Shown piece by piece: positions 42,101 to 51,608 of a DNA stretch of 64,000 nucleotides. The position numbers and the translations under genes are program-made. Below the pieces are notes generated by a model. The model worked only from the letters and a program-made list of their open reading frames with translations. It ran no database searches and was not told where the DNA came from. The DNA is from Granulicella sp. Lineage in GTDB: Bacteria; Acidobacteriota; Terriglobia; Terriglobales; Acidobacteriaceae. The stretch lies in contig DAIDKF010000009.1 of NCBI GenBank assembly GCA_027450185.1, positions 1 to 64,000 of the forward strand, given 5' to 3'. Each line of letters starts with the position of its first letter. The stretch's first letter is position 1.

Positions 42101-42458
42101 CCTCGGGCTGCTTGGTGCATCCGGCCAGTCCGGCCAGGGCAAAGCTTGCGCCCATCACCTTCAGGAAGCCGCGCCGCGAGACGGAGTCTACCCACTCGCC
42201 TGCCGACGCCTGGCGTGGAAACTCCTCCTGCATCAACTCCTGAAATGCCGGCGTATCGGCCAGCTCATCCAGACTCTTCCAGTAACGCTTGCCGCTCTTG
42301 CCCTGCAGTCTGGCCCGCACTTCAGCCAGCGTCATCTTCGACGTCGACGGGTGAGCCGGCGCAATCGCCGTCACAACCTGCGCTGCCTGCGCGCCTACCC
42401 CCTGCGCTTCACTCTCTACCGCCATCGCCTGCTCGATTCCTATGCGCGTCTCATTCAT
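39111..42458 (-). CDS. actB: Alternative complex III iron-sulfur / molybdopterin-like subunit ActB
   Basis: 1115 residues. A long N-terminal leader carries a Tat motif SRRGFLKVMGASFALAGLAG (94-113), as is usual for ActB. The middle is a molybdopterin-oxidoreductase-like domain that lacks a cofactor in characterised ACIII. The C-terminal ferredoxin-like domain has CVGCNACIVSCYAENN, CQHCESAGCEQVCPVGA, CVGTRYCSNNCPYKVRRFN and CSYCIQRIE with CQQACPTDAI, giving four Fe-S clusters. Start ATG 42458 overlaps the actA stop (ATGA), so I preferred it over a Met three codons upstream. Confidence 0.95.
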   Translation of the reverse strand: MNETRIGIEQAMAVESEAQGVGAQAAQVVTAIAPAHPSTSKMTLAEVRARLQGKSGKRYWKSLDELADTPAFQELMQEEFPRQASAGEWVDSVSRRGFLKVMGASFALAGLAGCTKQPEEPIFPYVKQPEDLVLGKPMYFATAHPFPTGAIPVLVKSDAFRPIKLEGNPEHPIAKGKSDAFTQASLLDLYDPDRSQFPRFRGEQADFSRFQQEFAKAVAASKTGDGVVFLSETITSPTLAAQWKQVQAKYPQAKLVQYEPVNNDAGRAASKAAFGDYYDTQYKLEDADVILALDADFLGGIGFPGFLPMSAAWAGRHRFDKDKPMNRLYVVETMPTVTGFKAEHRLALKPSEIDQFANALAGGNSTLSNTEAQKFLSVVMKDIKKSGGRFAIVVGPSSSQAAHNAALTVNAGLGAVGKTVFYTETVVPIPSEHVSDMKALVADMNAGKVEWLVMLGVNPLYNAPVDLNFEDAFNKVPYSVHLGSHVDETGFYSTWHINKSHYLESWTDTRAYDGTISIVQPMIEPLYGGKSAHDILQTLIDPQVSAYELVLANAKTYINAPGGDEVKTVAASVPVPAASGTGNSAAAEAAAKAALGVARASTPFQMAWRKALHDGWVADTAFVPKTLGAPKSGVVTPASAGSGIEISFRPDPSLYDGRYGNNGWLQELPKQVTNMSWDNAALMNMDLMGKLGIEENEAIELALNGRRVITPVLMAPGHPNDVVTVHLGQGRRAECGRVGAGVGFNAYALRTSDQPLSAGGLTIARGKGSYDLCVTKVHNIEHRGAFAQRDLEHPEFDTQGTYSLAGHEAMERSIIRYATYEEAMKNPDFAHLGTKDSNDTLVNKVGYNPQGEAVPHDDSFYPDNWRYDHVMEVSAGKVLQNKWGMSIDLNSCVGCNACIVSCYAENNIAVVGREQVKIGRIMQWMRIDTYFEGDLHAPMAHFQPMLCQHCESAGCEQVCPVGATVHTPEGINTMVYNRCVGTRYCSNNCPYKVRRFNFLLYSDYDTESLKLMRNPDVTVRSRGVMEKCSYCIQRIEAVKIEADKNNRAIADGEIQTACQQACPTDAIVFGNLNDPKSRVVKRKAEERDYQVLADLNYRPRTTYTAGVINPNAELA

Positions 42459-43330
42459 CGGTGGCACACCTCACAGCTGGACAGCTCGTTGGCCGTGCGA
42501 ATGTGGTACTGCTTCATCAGGTAATGTCCCAGTTCATCCTGGCTGGTGAACTTCACATAGTTGGCCGGCATCGCCACGGCCGGCGAAACGTCCGCAACCG
42601 TCTGCGCCTTGTCCAGTCCAGCGGAACTGCTCAGTCCGGCAGGCTGGCTCATCTGCGCCATCTCAGGATTATTCGCCGCCGGATCGGTGACTACGCACGC
42701 CACCTGCTGCGCCGTCGGTCCCGCCGCGCCGGTGGTCGAGCACCACACCGGCTTATCGCTCGAAGGCCCGGCCCACGCCATGTTGTAGATCTCCGCCGTA
42801 GGCCGCAGATTCACCGCCGGATTGCGATGGCAGTTGAGGCACCACTCCATCTGCAGCGAGTTCTGCATGTACATCAGCGGCATCTCGTCCACCCGGCCAT
42901 GGCAGCTCGCGCATCCAATGCCCTTGTTCACATGAATCTCGTGATTGAAGTACACAAAGTCCGGAAGGTCATGCACCTTGATCCATTGGATCGATGCTCC
43001 CGTCGCCCAACTCTGCCGCACGGGCTCCAGCAGGTTCGCGTTCGTCCAGATCTGCGAGTGGCAGTTCATGCACGTCTTAGTCGGCGGTATGCCCGCGTAC
43101 GAACTCTTCTCCACCGACACGTGGCAGTACTGGCATTGCAACCCAAGCCCCTCCACATGATGCTTATGGCTGAAGGGTATCGGCTGATCCGGACGCTGTC
43201 CCTGCCTGGTCACCCACGGCGACCGTTGCAAGCTGTTCAGCGCCACCCCGAGTGCGATGACGATCAGTCCCGACAACACCAGGCTTGCGCGAGCCAGGGC
43301 ATTCGAGCTGCGGTCAAATACTTGCGCCAT
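42455..43330 (-). CDS. actA: Alternative complex III pentaheme cytochrome c ActA
   Basis: 291 residues with an N-terminal anchor (LVLSGLIVIALGVALNSL). Five CXXCH sites are visible: CQYCH 66-70, CMNCH 87-91, CASCH 140-144, CLNCH 164-168 and CEVCH 286-290. Receives electrons from quinol oxidation and passes them to ActE/oxidase. First gene of the 12-gene act-sco-cta operon. Its 120-bp leader follows a promoter region with a TGTGA-N6-TCACG site. Confidence 0.96.
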   Translation of the reverse strand: MAQVFDRSSNALARASLVLSGLIVIALGVALNSLQRSPWVTRQGQRPDQPIPFSHKHHVEGLGLQCQYCHVSVEKSSYAGIPPTKTCMNCHSQIWTNANLLEPVRQSWATGASIQWIKVHDLPDFVYFNHEIHVNKGIGCASCHGRVDEMPLMYMQNSLQMEWCLNCHRNPAVNLRPTAEIYNMAWAGPSSDKPVWCSTTGAAGPTAQQVACVVTDPAANNPEMAQMSQPAGLSSSAGLDKAQTVADVSPAVAMPANYVKFTSQDELGHYLMKQYHIRTANELSSCEVCHR

Positions 43331-43708
43331 GAATACGTTCCTGCTTCCCCTGCGTCAGAGGTCCACTGTTGAGGTTGTTGACGACGATTTTGTTGCCGAC
43401 GATTCGTGTTCCCACCGGTTCAGGCCACGCCTGAAGACGATAGTTTTTGCGAAAATGAGTATAGCAGTCAAAAGAAAAAGATGTGATGGCGATCACGTTA
43501 CATGCATCGATACCCGCAATTTTAGACGCTAATCGACCAAACTGACGACTCCATCGATTTTTCTCCCGATATTTTCCCCTCTCACACCGCGAGCGAACCA
43601 AAGTGCATACTCCATGTTGCCGGAGCAAGTCTCGTTGCCGCACGAGCCTTGCGCCCTTCCCACAGATATTTCCTCAACCATCTCCACAGGGTGCCGGCTC
43701 CGCCGCCT
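43331..43708. promoter_or_regulatory. Divergent control region of the act-cta operon
   Basis: A 378-bp gene-free stretch, AT-richer than its neighbours. On the minus strand an extended -10 (TGCTATACT, TATACT at 43463-43458) and a dyad TGTGA-TGGCGA-TCACG (43482-43497; core GTGAT-GGCG-ATCAC, centre 43489.5) form a promoter with an activator site 38-41 bp before the inferred start. Only a poor -35 is present, as expected for a class II activated promoter. The 5' part next to the AlkA gene shows nothing else I recognise. Confidence 0.6.
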
Positions 43709-44449
43709 ATGATTCTGTTCATGCCCCGACGCTCCGGTCCCACCCGCAAACTTCCCTACGATGCCGCCGAGGCCATCGCGACACTCTCGGCTGCCGACCC
43801 CAAACTTGGCCGCCTGATCAGGCGCGCCGGCCCGCTCACGCTTCGCCTCGCCTCCAGCCAGTCGCCCTTCGAAGCGCTCACCGAATCGATCATCTATCAG
43901 CAACTTCACGGCAAGGCTGCGGCCACCATCCACGCCCGCATGCTGGCCGGCTTCGAACCCCTGTGCGGCGTTGGGCGCAACGGCAGCCCCGCCCATCCTT
44001 CGCCGCAGCACATCCTCGACTGCCCCACGCAGCAACTGCGCGCCGCCGGCCTCTCGCACAACAAGATCCTCGCCCTGCGGGACCTTGCCGCAAAGACTCT
44101 CGACGGCACCGTCCCCACGCTGGCCCGCATTCGCCGCATGGAGGACGCCGAGATCATTGAGCACCTGACGAAGGTGCGCGGCATCGGCAGATGGACCGTC
44201 GAGATGATGCTCATCTTCAGGCTGGGGCGCGCGGACGTCCTGCCCACAACCGACTACGGCGTCCGCAAAGGTTTCGCGCTCACCTTCCAGGACCTCAAGC
44301 CCACCACCAAGGTCACGCCCGACCTGCTGCCGAAGGCCGACGTGATGGAGCGCCGCGCAAAGAAGTGGGCACCCTGGCGCTCGGTCGCCAGTTGGTACCT
44401 GTGGCGAGCCTGCGACCTTGCCAGGCCCAGCCCGGACAATGCCTCGTGA
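43709..44449 (+). CDS. AlkA-like DNA-3-methyladenine glycosylase
   Basis: 246 residues. HhH-GPD fold: FEALTESIIYQQLHGKAAAT at the start of the helical domain, helix-hairpin-helix LTKVRGIGRWTVEMMLIFRL, then catalytic Asp in LPTTDYGVRKGF and PWRSVASWYLWRA. Excises alkylated purines; monofunctional (no Lys in the hairpin, no Fe-S cysteines). Lacks the AlkA N-terminal domain. Start chosen at ATG 43709; 43721 is equally possible and no ribosome site is evident. Confidence 0.88.
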   Translation: MILFMPRRSGPTRKLPYDAAEAIATLSAADPKLGRLIRRAGPLTLRLASSQSPFEALTESIIYQQLHGKAAATIHARMLAGFEPLCGVGRNGSPAHPSPQHILDCPTQQLRAAGLSHNKILALRDLAAKTLDGTVPTLARIRRMEDAEIIEHLTKVRGIGRWTVEMMLIFRLGRADVLPTTDYGVRKGFALTFQDLKPTTKVTPDLLPKADVMERRAKKWAPWRSVASWYLWRACDLARPSPDNAS

Positions 44450-44552
44450 AGCGCGCTGCCCGCAGTAAACCTTCGACGATCAGGCACTGCCGCTGTGCCG
44501 TCCTTCGGTCGGCAGGTCGGCACGTTGGCCGATTACACGCTGGAACGATGCT

Positions 44553-46622
<2,070 letters not shown>

Positions 46623-46715
46623 TGCTTCCTCTGCTTTCCGTCGGCGCGGTGGGGTCCCAGGGGCGAGATCAAAAAAAAAGGCGCGCCAGTAACTATTGTC
46701 CTATATCCGACGAAA

Positions 46716-46752
46716 TTTGTCCGAGATATACCTGGCATGTTTTGTCCGAGAT
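46716..46752. promoter_or_regulatory. Repeated TTTGTCCGAGAT boxes upstream of hscA
   Basis: TTTGTCCGAGAT occurs at 46716-46727 and 46741-46752, period 25, in the AT-rich gap between hscA and the VOC gene. The left copy overlaps an inverted TATATC...GATATA pair (46703-46731), with GAC and GTC flanking AAATTT. Two copies spaced about 2.4 helical turns apart fit cooperative protein binding, possibly for an hscA promoter. The regulator is unknown. Confidence 0.4.
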
Positions 46753-46855
46753 GGAATAGTGGGCGGGCGAAGCTGCCGAGGTGAAACACGAGGCTCCTGC
46801 CCGTAAGCAGCTTTTGTGCTGTACAGAAGAAGGGTTGGGGTGGATGATGTTCGAT

Positions 46856-47302
46856 ATGAGCGATATACGGAAGGTGGGGTCGGTACTGATTCCCAGCGTG
46901 CGGTATCGGGACGCACATGCGGCGATTGACTGGCTGGAGCGGGCGTTTGGGTTTGTGCGCCATGCCGTGTACGAGGGGCCGGATGGAACCGTGGCGCATG
47001 CGGAGATGAGGTTTGGGACGGGGATGATCATGCTGGGATCGGTGGCGAATCCCGGGCCCCTGACGCGGCTTTATGCGACGCCACGGGAGATTGGCGGACG
47101 GGTGACCTCGCCGCTGTACCTGGTGGCGGCCGATTGCGACCCGGTGTGGGAGCGTGTGAAGGCTGCGGGCGCCGAAGTGGTGATGGAGTTGAAGGAGATG
47201 GAGTACGGAGGGAAGGCGTTCAGCGTGCGCGATCCGGAGGGGTACCTGTGGTCGGTGGGGGAGTATGATCCGTGGGCGTTTGCCAGTGGGGTGGAGGCAT
47301 GA
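46856..47302 (+). CDS. VOC-superfamily (glyoxalase/PhnB-like) protein
   Basis: 148 residues. SVRYRDAHAAIDWLERAFGF is the beta-alpha-beta entry of the fold; AHAEMRFGTGMIMLGS and SVRDPEGYLWSVGEYDPW are the conserved later strands, with candidate metal ligands His/Glu (AHAEM, Glu in VGEYDPW). Typical of the PhnB-like group with unknown substrate. The start could also be an ATG at 46844 or 46847; 46856 gives the usual N-terminus. Overlaps the DinB gene by ATGA, so they form an operon. Confidence 0.85.
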   Translation: MSDIRKVGSVLIPSVRYRDAHAAIDWLERAFGFVRHAVYEGPDGTVAHAEMRFGTGMIMLGSVANPGPLTRLYATPREIGGRVTSPLYLVAADCDPVWERVKAAGAEVVMELKEMEYGGKAFSVRDPEGYLWSVGEYDPWAFASGVEA

Positions 47303-47766
47303 GCCTGAATCCATACGCAGAGATGCTGGGCGAGCGCGATGCGGCGAAGGTCATTGCGGAGACGCCGCGGCGGCTGGGGCTGGTGCTGGATGGTTTGAGT
47401 ACGGCGGAGATTGAGGCCAGGCCGGCGCCGGGAAAGTGGTGCGTGCGGGAGGTTGTGGCGCACCTGGCGGACTGCGAGATTGCGTTCGGCTTCCGGCTGC
47501 GGCAGGCGTTTGCGGAGGAACGCATGATTCAGCCGTTCGATCAGGATGCATGGGCGCGGATGTATGACGCGTATTCGCTGGAGGGCGCGTGGGAGTGCTT
47601 CAAGGCGCTGCGGGCCTGGAATACCGCGTTTGCCGGCGCACTCAGCGAGGACGATAAGCGTAAGACGGTGCTGCATCCGGAGCGCGGAGAGATGACGCTG
47701 TGGACGATTGTGGAGACGATGGCGGGACATGACCTGCATCATCTGGCTGGATTGAAGCGGCGCTAG
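47299..47766 (+). CDS. DinB/YfiT-superfamily four-helix protein
   Basis: 155 residues. PAPGKWCVREVVAHLADCEI and the C-terminal TMAGHDLHHLAGLKRR are the DinB metal-site signature (His in VAHLAD, HDLHH pair). Such proteins bind divalent metal and include thiol transferases; the role here is unknown. ATG overlaps the VOC stop (ATGA). The gene end overlaps the converging beta-lactamase gene by four bases. Confidence 0.88.
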   Translation: MSLNPYAEMLGERDAAKVIAETPRRLGLVLDGLSTAEIEARPAPGKWCVREVVAHLADCEIAFGFRLRQAFAEERMIQPFDQDAWARMYDAYSLEGAWECFKALRAWNTAFAGALSEDDKRKTVLHPERGEMTLWTIVETMAGHDLHHLAGLKRR

Positions 47767-48647
47767 GAGTGATGGCGGGCGGCGGCTTGCTGGCGGGCGA
47801 GATCGGCTTCGAAGTCGACGCGGCTTTGAGCGATGGCGCTCTTGTAGCCGGTGGGATCGATCCAGACTGAGGGGCCTTCGGTCTTCATGCGCGCGACCTT
47901 GCCGAGCAGGCCGAAGTAGCTGCCGTGCGAGCTCAGGAAGATGTCACAGGCGAGCGCGTTGAGGACGTCGAAGGTGTGAGCGAAGTCGCTGGCGATGCCT
48001 GGGTAGGAGGCGGGGCGGCCGGGTGTCGAGATCAGGTGGTATTCGTCAAGCGCGGTGACGCTGCCGACGATCACGACGTTGAGGGGCCTGCCGTCTTCGA
48101 TGACCTGCATGGTCCAGGTGGTGCAGCCGGGAGTGTGGCCGGGCGTCTTGTGGGCGGTGAGCGTGACCCCGCCAAGTTGGACGGTGCTTCCGTCGTGGAG
48201 GATGCGATCGACGTGGGCTGGGGGGAAGGGCGTGAAGTGGGCGAAGTCGGTGCGGCCGCCGGTTTCGATGCTGGAGACGTCGGCGTCCATGACCATGTAG
48301 CGGGCGTGGGTCTGTTTGAGAATCTCGGCGCTGCCGCCGGCGTGGTCGGAGTGGGCGTGGCTGATGAGGAGGATCTTGATGTCGGAGAAGTGGAAGCCGA
48401 GCTGCTCGACGCTGTGGCGGATCTGCGGGGGCGAGGAGGTGAGGTTGGAGTTGAGGAGGATGTCGCCCTGGGGGGTGGTGATGAGGTAGGAGGCGAGGTC
48501 GCGGCTGCCGACGTAGTAGAGGTTGGGGGCGATGCGGAAGGGCGTGAGTGGAGTGGTCCAGGCGGCGGGGTCTTCCGCATGGAGGATCGGCAGCGCGAGC
48601 AGAAGGATGGCGACGGCGGCGAGACGGACGGGAGAGAGAGATCGCAT
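47763..48647 (-). CDS. Subclass B3-type metallo-beta-lactamase
   Basis: 294 residues, signal peptide (LAAVAILLLALPILHA). Zinc ligands match subclass B3: His97, His99, Asp101, His102 in ISHAHSDHAGG; His171 in KTPGHTPGCTTW; His241 in LSSHGSYFGLLGK. The HxHxDH plus GHTPG plus SHG order separates B3 from B1/B2 and from glyoxalase II. Hydrolyses beta-lactams in the periplasm, though intrinsic soil members can have weak or other activities. It sits inside the dispersed isc region. Confidence 0.88.
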   Translation of the reverse strand: MRSLSPVRLAAVAILLLALPILHAEDPAAWTTPLTPFRIAPNLYYVGSRDLASYLITTPQGDILLNSNLTSSPPQIRHSVEQLGFHFSDIKILLISHAHSDHAGGSAEILKQTHARYMVMDADVSSIETGGRTDFAHFTPFPPAHVDRILHDGSTVQLGGVTLTAHKTPGHTPGCTTWTMQVIEDGRPLNVVIVGSVTALDEYHLISTPGRPASYPGIASDFAHTFDVLNALACDIFLSSHGSYFGLLGKVARMKTEGPSVWIDPTGYKSAIAQSRVDFEADLARQQAAARHHS

Positions 48648-48721
48648 GGTTGGTTGATAGCAGCTTGAAGGCAGCGGGTGGGAGTGATGGATGTGGTGCG
48701 AGCGGTGGATTAAGCGGCGGA

Positions 48722-49324
48722 TTACTCGAGGGCGGCGGTGACGTCGCGGACGAGGTTGCGGATGTAGTTGCGGCGATTGAGGAGGGCGACCATCGCCTGG
48801 ACGGCGGCGGCTTGGGCGGCTTCGTTGCTGGCGTCGAGGGCGGTGTCCCAGGCGGTCCAGAGGGTTTCCAGTTGTAGCTGGGCCTCGGCCAGCATGGCGG
48901 TGAATTTGGTGCGGGCGGACTCGAGTTGCTCGCGGGCTTCGGGGTCGTCACCGCCCATCTTCATCTCTTCGAGGGCCATGTTCAGTTCGAAGGCTTCTTC
49001 GAGGAGGTCGGGTGGGGCTACCTGCTTTTTTGCAGTGCCGGTAGACTTTGCGGCATCAGTAGCCGCGCGGGATTGCTCTTCGAGATGGATGCCCTGAAGG
49101 GAGAGAAGGTATTCGGTGCGGAGGACGGGGTCGCGGAGGGTGCGGTACGCGTCGTTGAGCTGCGATGAGATGGCAAGGGCTGCCTGCTGTTCGGCGAGGG
49201 GGCGCGAGGCGAAGCGGTCGGGGTGAAGCTTGCGGGATTGGGCGTAGAAGGTCTTCTCGAGGGCTGCGAGGTCCACGTGAAGATGCTGCGGGAGGGAGAA
49301 GAGGGTGAAGTAGTCGATGGCCAT
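48722..49324 (-). CDS. hscB: Fe-S co-chaperone HscB (J-domain)
   Basis: 200 residues. N-terminal J-domain DYFTLFSLPQHLHVDLAALE then KLHPDRFAS with the HPD motif, and NDAYRTLRDPVLRTEYLLSL, the typical HscB wording. The C-terminal part (LLEEAFELNMALEEMKMGG) is the three-helix bundle that binds IscU. Stimulates HscA. Located between the S9 peptidase and the beta-lactamase genes and separated from hscA by three unrelated genes. Confidence 0.94.
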   Translation of the reverse strand: MAIDYFTLFSLPQHLHVDLAALEKTFYAQSRKLHPDRFASRPLAEQQAALAISSQLNDAYRTLRDPVLRTEYLLSLQGIHLEEQSRAATDAAKSTGTAKKQVAPPDLLEEAFELNMALEEMKMGGDDPEAREQLESARTKFTAMLAEAQLQLETLWTAWDTALDASNEAAQAAAVQAMVALLNRRNYIRNLVRDVTAALE

Positions 49325-49427
49325 GGGGTTCTCAGTTCTCAGTTGTTAGATTACCTGCGGCGAAGCTGGGGCGAGTGGAGCTGAATGTGCTTTGTTGTGA
49401 CGGGAGGCCGGTGCTACACTCCCGGCT

Positions 49428-51557
49428 ATGCGAGTGCGAGTCTCCGTTTGTACTGCGGCCGTAGTGGGCTGCGCGTTCACTTTCAGTGCCTGTTGCTATG
49501 GGCAGGCGATGCCGGCCAAGCGTGGAATGACGCCGGATGACCTGGTGAAGATGGCGCGGGTGGGTGCGCCGGTGGTGTCGCCGGATGGGGCCTGGGTGGC
49601 GTATACCGTCAGCCGCGTGGACCCGCAGGATGATAAGAACCTGACGCAGCTATGGATGGTGAGCTGGGATGGGAAGCAGGATGTGCAGTTGACGTTCAGC
49701 AAGGACGGGGCGGGTGAACCGCAGTGGAGCCCCGACGGGCGCTGGCTGGCGTTTACGACGGGGCGCGAGGCCGAGGGGGCGAACGCTGCCAAAGGCGATC
49801 AGGTGTGGGTGCTGGACCGGCGCGGCGGCGAGGCTCAGCAGTTGACGAACGTGAAGCAGGAGTTGCAGGGGTACAGGTGGTCGCCGGACTCCAAGACACT
49901 GCTGCTGACGCTGCAGGAGCGCGATGAGCCGGTGGAGGACAAGGGCGCGAAGCCGAAGCCGCCGAAGCCTATTGTGATCGATCGCTACCACTACAAGGAA
50001 GACCGGGTGGGGTTTGTGACCGACAAGGAGCCGCATCTTTATTTGTTTGATGTGGCCACGAAGAAGTTGAGCAAACTGACGAATGGGCCGGTGGATGGAG
50101 CGGGCTCGTATGGGGAATCCGGTGGAACGTGGAGTCCGGATGGGACGATGGTGGCGTTTGTGAGCAACCAGTCGAAACCTGATCCTGATCGCGTGGATAA
50201 TCCGGATGTATTTGTGGTGGACGCAAAGGCTGGAGCAACGCCGCGGCAGCTGACGAGCTTTGCAGGGACGAACTCCGGACCGCTGGGGTGGACGAAGGAT
50301 TCGAAGGAGATTATCTATCGGCAGGGAACGGCGCCCCACTACTCGATCTATGACCTGCGGCAGATGGCGATGGTGCCCGCTGCCGGTGGAGAGCCGAAGC
50401 TGCTGGCCCCGAAGCTGGATGCGTGGGTGGGCGCGCCGGTGCTGGCTCCGGGTGGACGCGCGGTGCTGACCGAGGTGCCGGAGGATCGCGAGGAGTGGGT
50501 GGGCGAGATTCCGCTGGACGGCAGCGGGAGGGTGAAGCGGTTGACGCAAGACAGTGGGTCGGCGGGCCAGTTGAATGAGGCGGGCGGACATGTGGCGCTG
50601 GAGTGGACGACCGATGCCGCGCCGCCGGAGGTGTATGCGCTGGACCTGGATAAGGATGGCGGCAAGCTGCGGAAGTTGACCGGGCAGAATGATGCGTTGA
50701 TGGCTACGCTGGACATTGCGCCGACGGAGAACATTGAGGCGAAGACGAAGGACGGCAATCAGGTGCACGGGCTGCTGACGATGCCGGTGGGCTATACAGC
50801 GGGAACGAAGGCTCCGCTGATTCTGTTTATCCATGGCGGCCCGACGGCGCAGGATCAGCATGGGTTCGACGTGTCGCGGCAGATGTTCGCGGCGCATGGA
50901 TATGCGGTGCTGCAGGTGAACTACCGCGGGAGCACGGGGCGCGGACAGGCTTACAGCATGGCGATCAATGCGGACTGGGGCGATAAGGAGGTGATCGACC
51001 TGATGGCCGCGACGGATGCGGCTGTTGCGACGGGAAAGGTCGATGCCGACAGGATGGGTGTGGGCGGATGGAGCTACGGAGGCATCCTTACGGACTACAC
51101 CATCGCCAGCACGGACCGGTTCAAGGCGGCGACGTCGGGTGCGGGAATGGGGAATCTGCTGGGGTTCTATGGGATCGACCAGTACATCCTGCAGTATCAG
51201 GATGAGTTGGGGCCGCCGTGGAAGAATCTGGATCTGTATGTGAAGCTGTCCTACCCGTTCCTGCATGCGGACAGGATCAAGACACCGACGCTGTTCATGG
51301 GCGGGGACAAGGACTTCAACGTGCCCGTGGAGGGTGGCGAACAGATGTACCAGGCGCTGCGCGCGGTGGGAACGCCGGCGGAGTTGATCGTGTATCCGGG
51401 ACAGTTCCACGGGTTCACGCGGCCCAGCTTTATCAAGGACCGGTACAACTACTGGTTTGACTGGTATGACAAGTATGTGCGCGGAATCGAACCGAAGCCG
51501 AAGGAAGTGAAGAAGGCTGTGGACAAGAAGGACAAGGACGCGGATACGGACCAGTAG
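49428..51557 (+). CDS. S9-family serine peptidase (prolyl oligopeptidase type)
   Basis: 709 residues with a signal peptide. The N-terminal beta-propeller has WD40-like repeats with WSPDG motifs (QWSPDGRWLAF, RWSPDSKTLLL, WSPDGTMVAF). The C-terminal alpha/beta-hydrolase has FIHGGPTAQDQHGFDVSRQ, VNYRGSTGRGQAYSMAIN and catalytic Ser549 in GGWSYGGILTDY; Asp in MGGDKDFNVPVEGG and His in PGQFHGFTRP complete the triad. Secreted oligopeptidase, acylaminoacyl-peptidase-like. The C-terminus is Lys/Asp-rich. Confidence 0.95.
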   Translation: MRVRVSVCTAAVVGCAFTFSACCYGQAMPAKRGMTPDDLVKMARVGAPVVSPDGAWVAYTVSRVDPQDDKNLTQLWMVSWDGKQDVQLTFSKDGAGEPQWSPDGRWLAFTTGREAEGANAAKGDQVWVLDRRGGEAQQLTNVKQELQGYRWSPDSKTLLLTLQERDEPVEDKGAKPKPPKPIVIDRYHYKEDRVGFVTDKEPHLYLFDVATKKLSKLTNGPVDGAGSYGESGGTWSPDGTMVAFVSNQSKPDPDRVDNPDVFVVDAKAGATPRQLTSFAGTNSGPLGWTKDSKEIIYRQGTAPHYSIYDLRQMAMVPAAGGEPKLLAPKLDAWVGAPVLAPGGRAVLTEVPEDREEWVGEIPLDGSGRVKRLTQDSGSAGQLNEAGGHVALEWTTDAAPPEVYALDLDKDGGKLRKLTGQNDALMATLDIAPTENIEAKTKDGNQVHGLLTMPVGYTAGTKAPLILFIHGGPTAQDQHGFDVSRQMFAAHGYAVLQVNYRGSTGRGQAYSMAINADWGDKEVIDLMAATDAAVATGKVDADRMGVGGWSYGGILTDYTIASTDRFKAATSGAGMGNLLGFYGIDQYILQYQDELGPPWKNLDLYVKLSYPFLHADRIKTPTLFMGGDKDFNVPVEGGEQMYQALRAVGTPAELIVYPGQFHGFTRPSFIKDRYNYWFDWYDKYVRGIEPKPKEVKKAVDKKDKDADTDQ

Positions 51558-51608
51558 AAGCCGTGGATGCGAGCGAGCGTGACTTAACCTGGGCTTACAC
51601 TTAATGGC

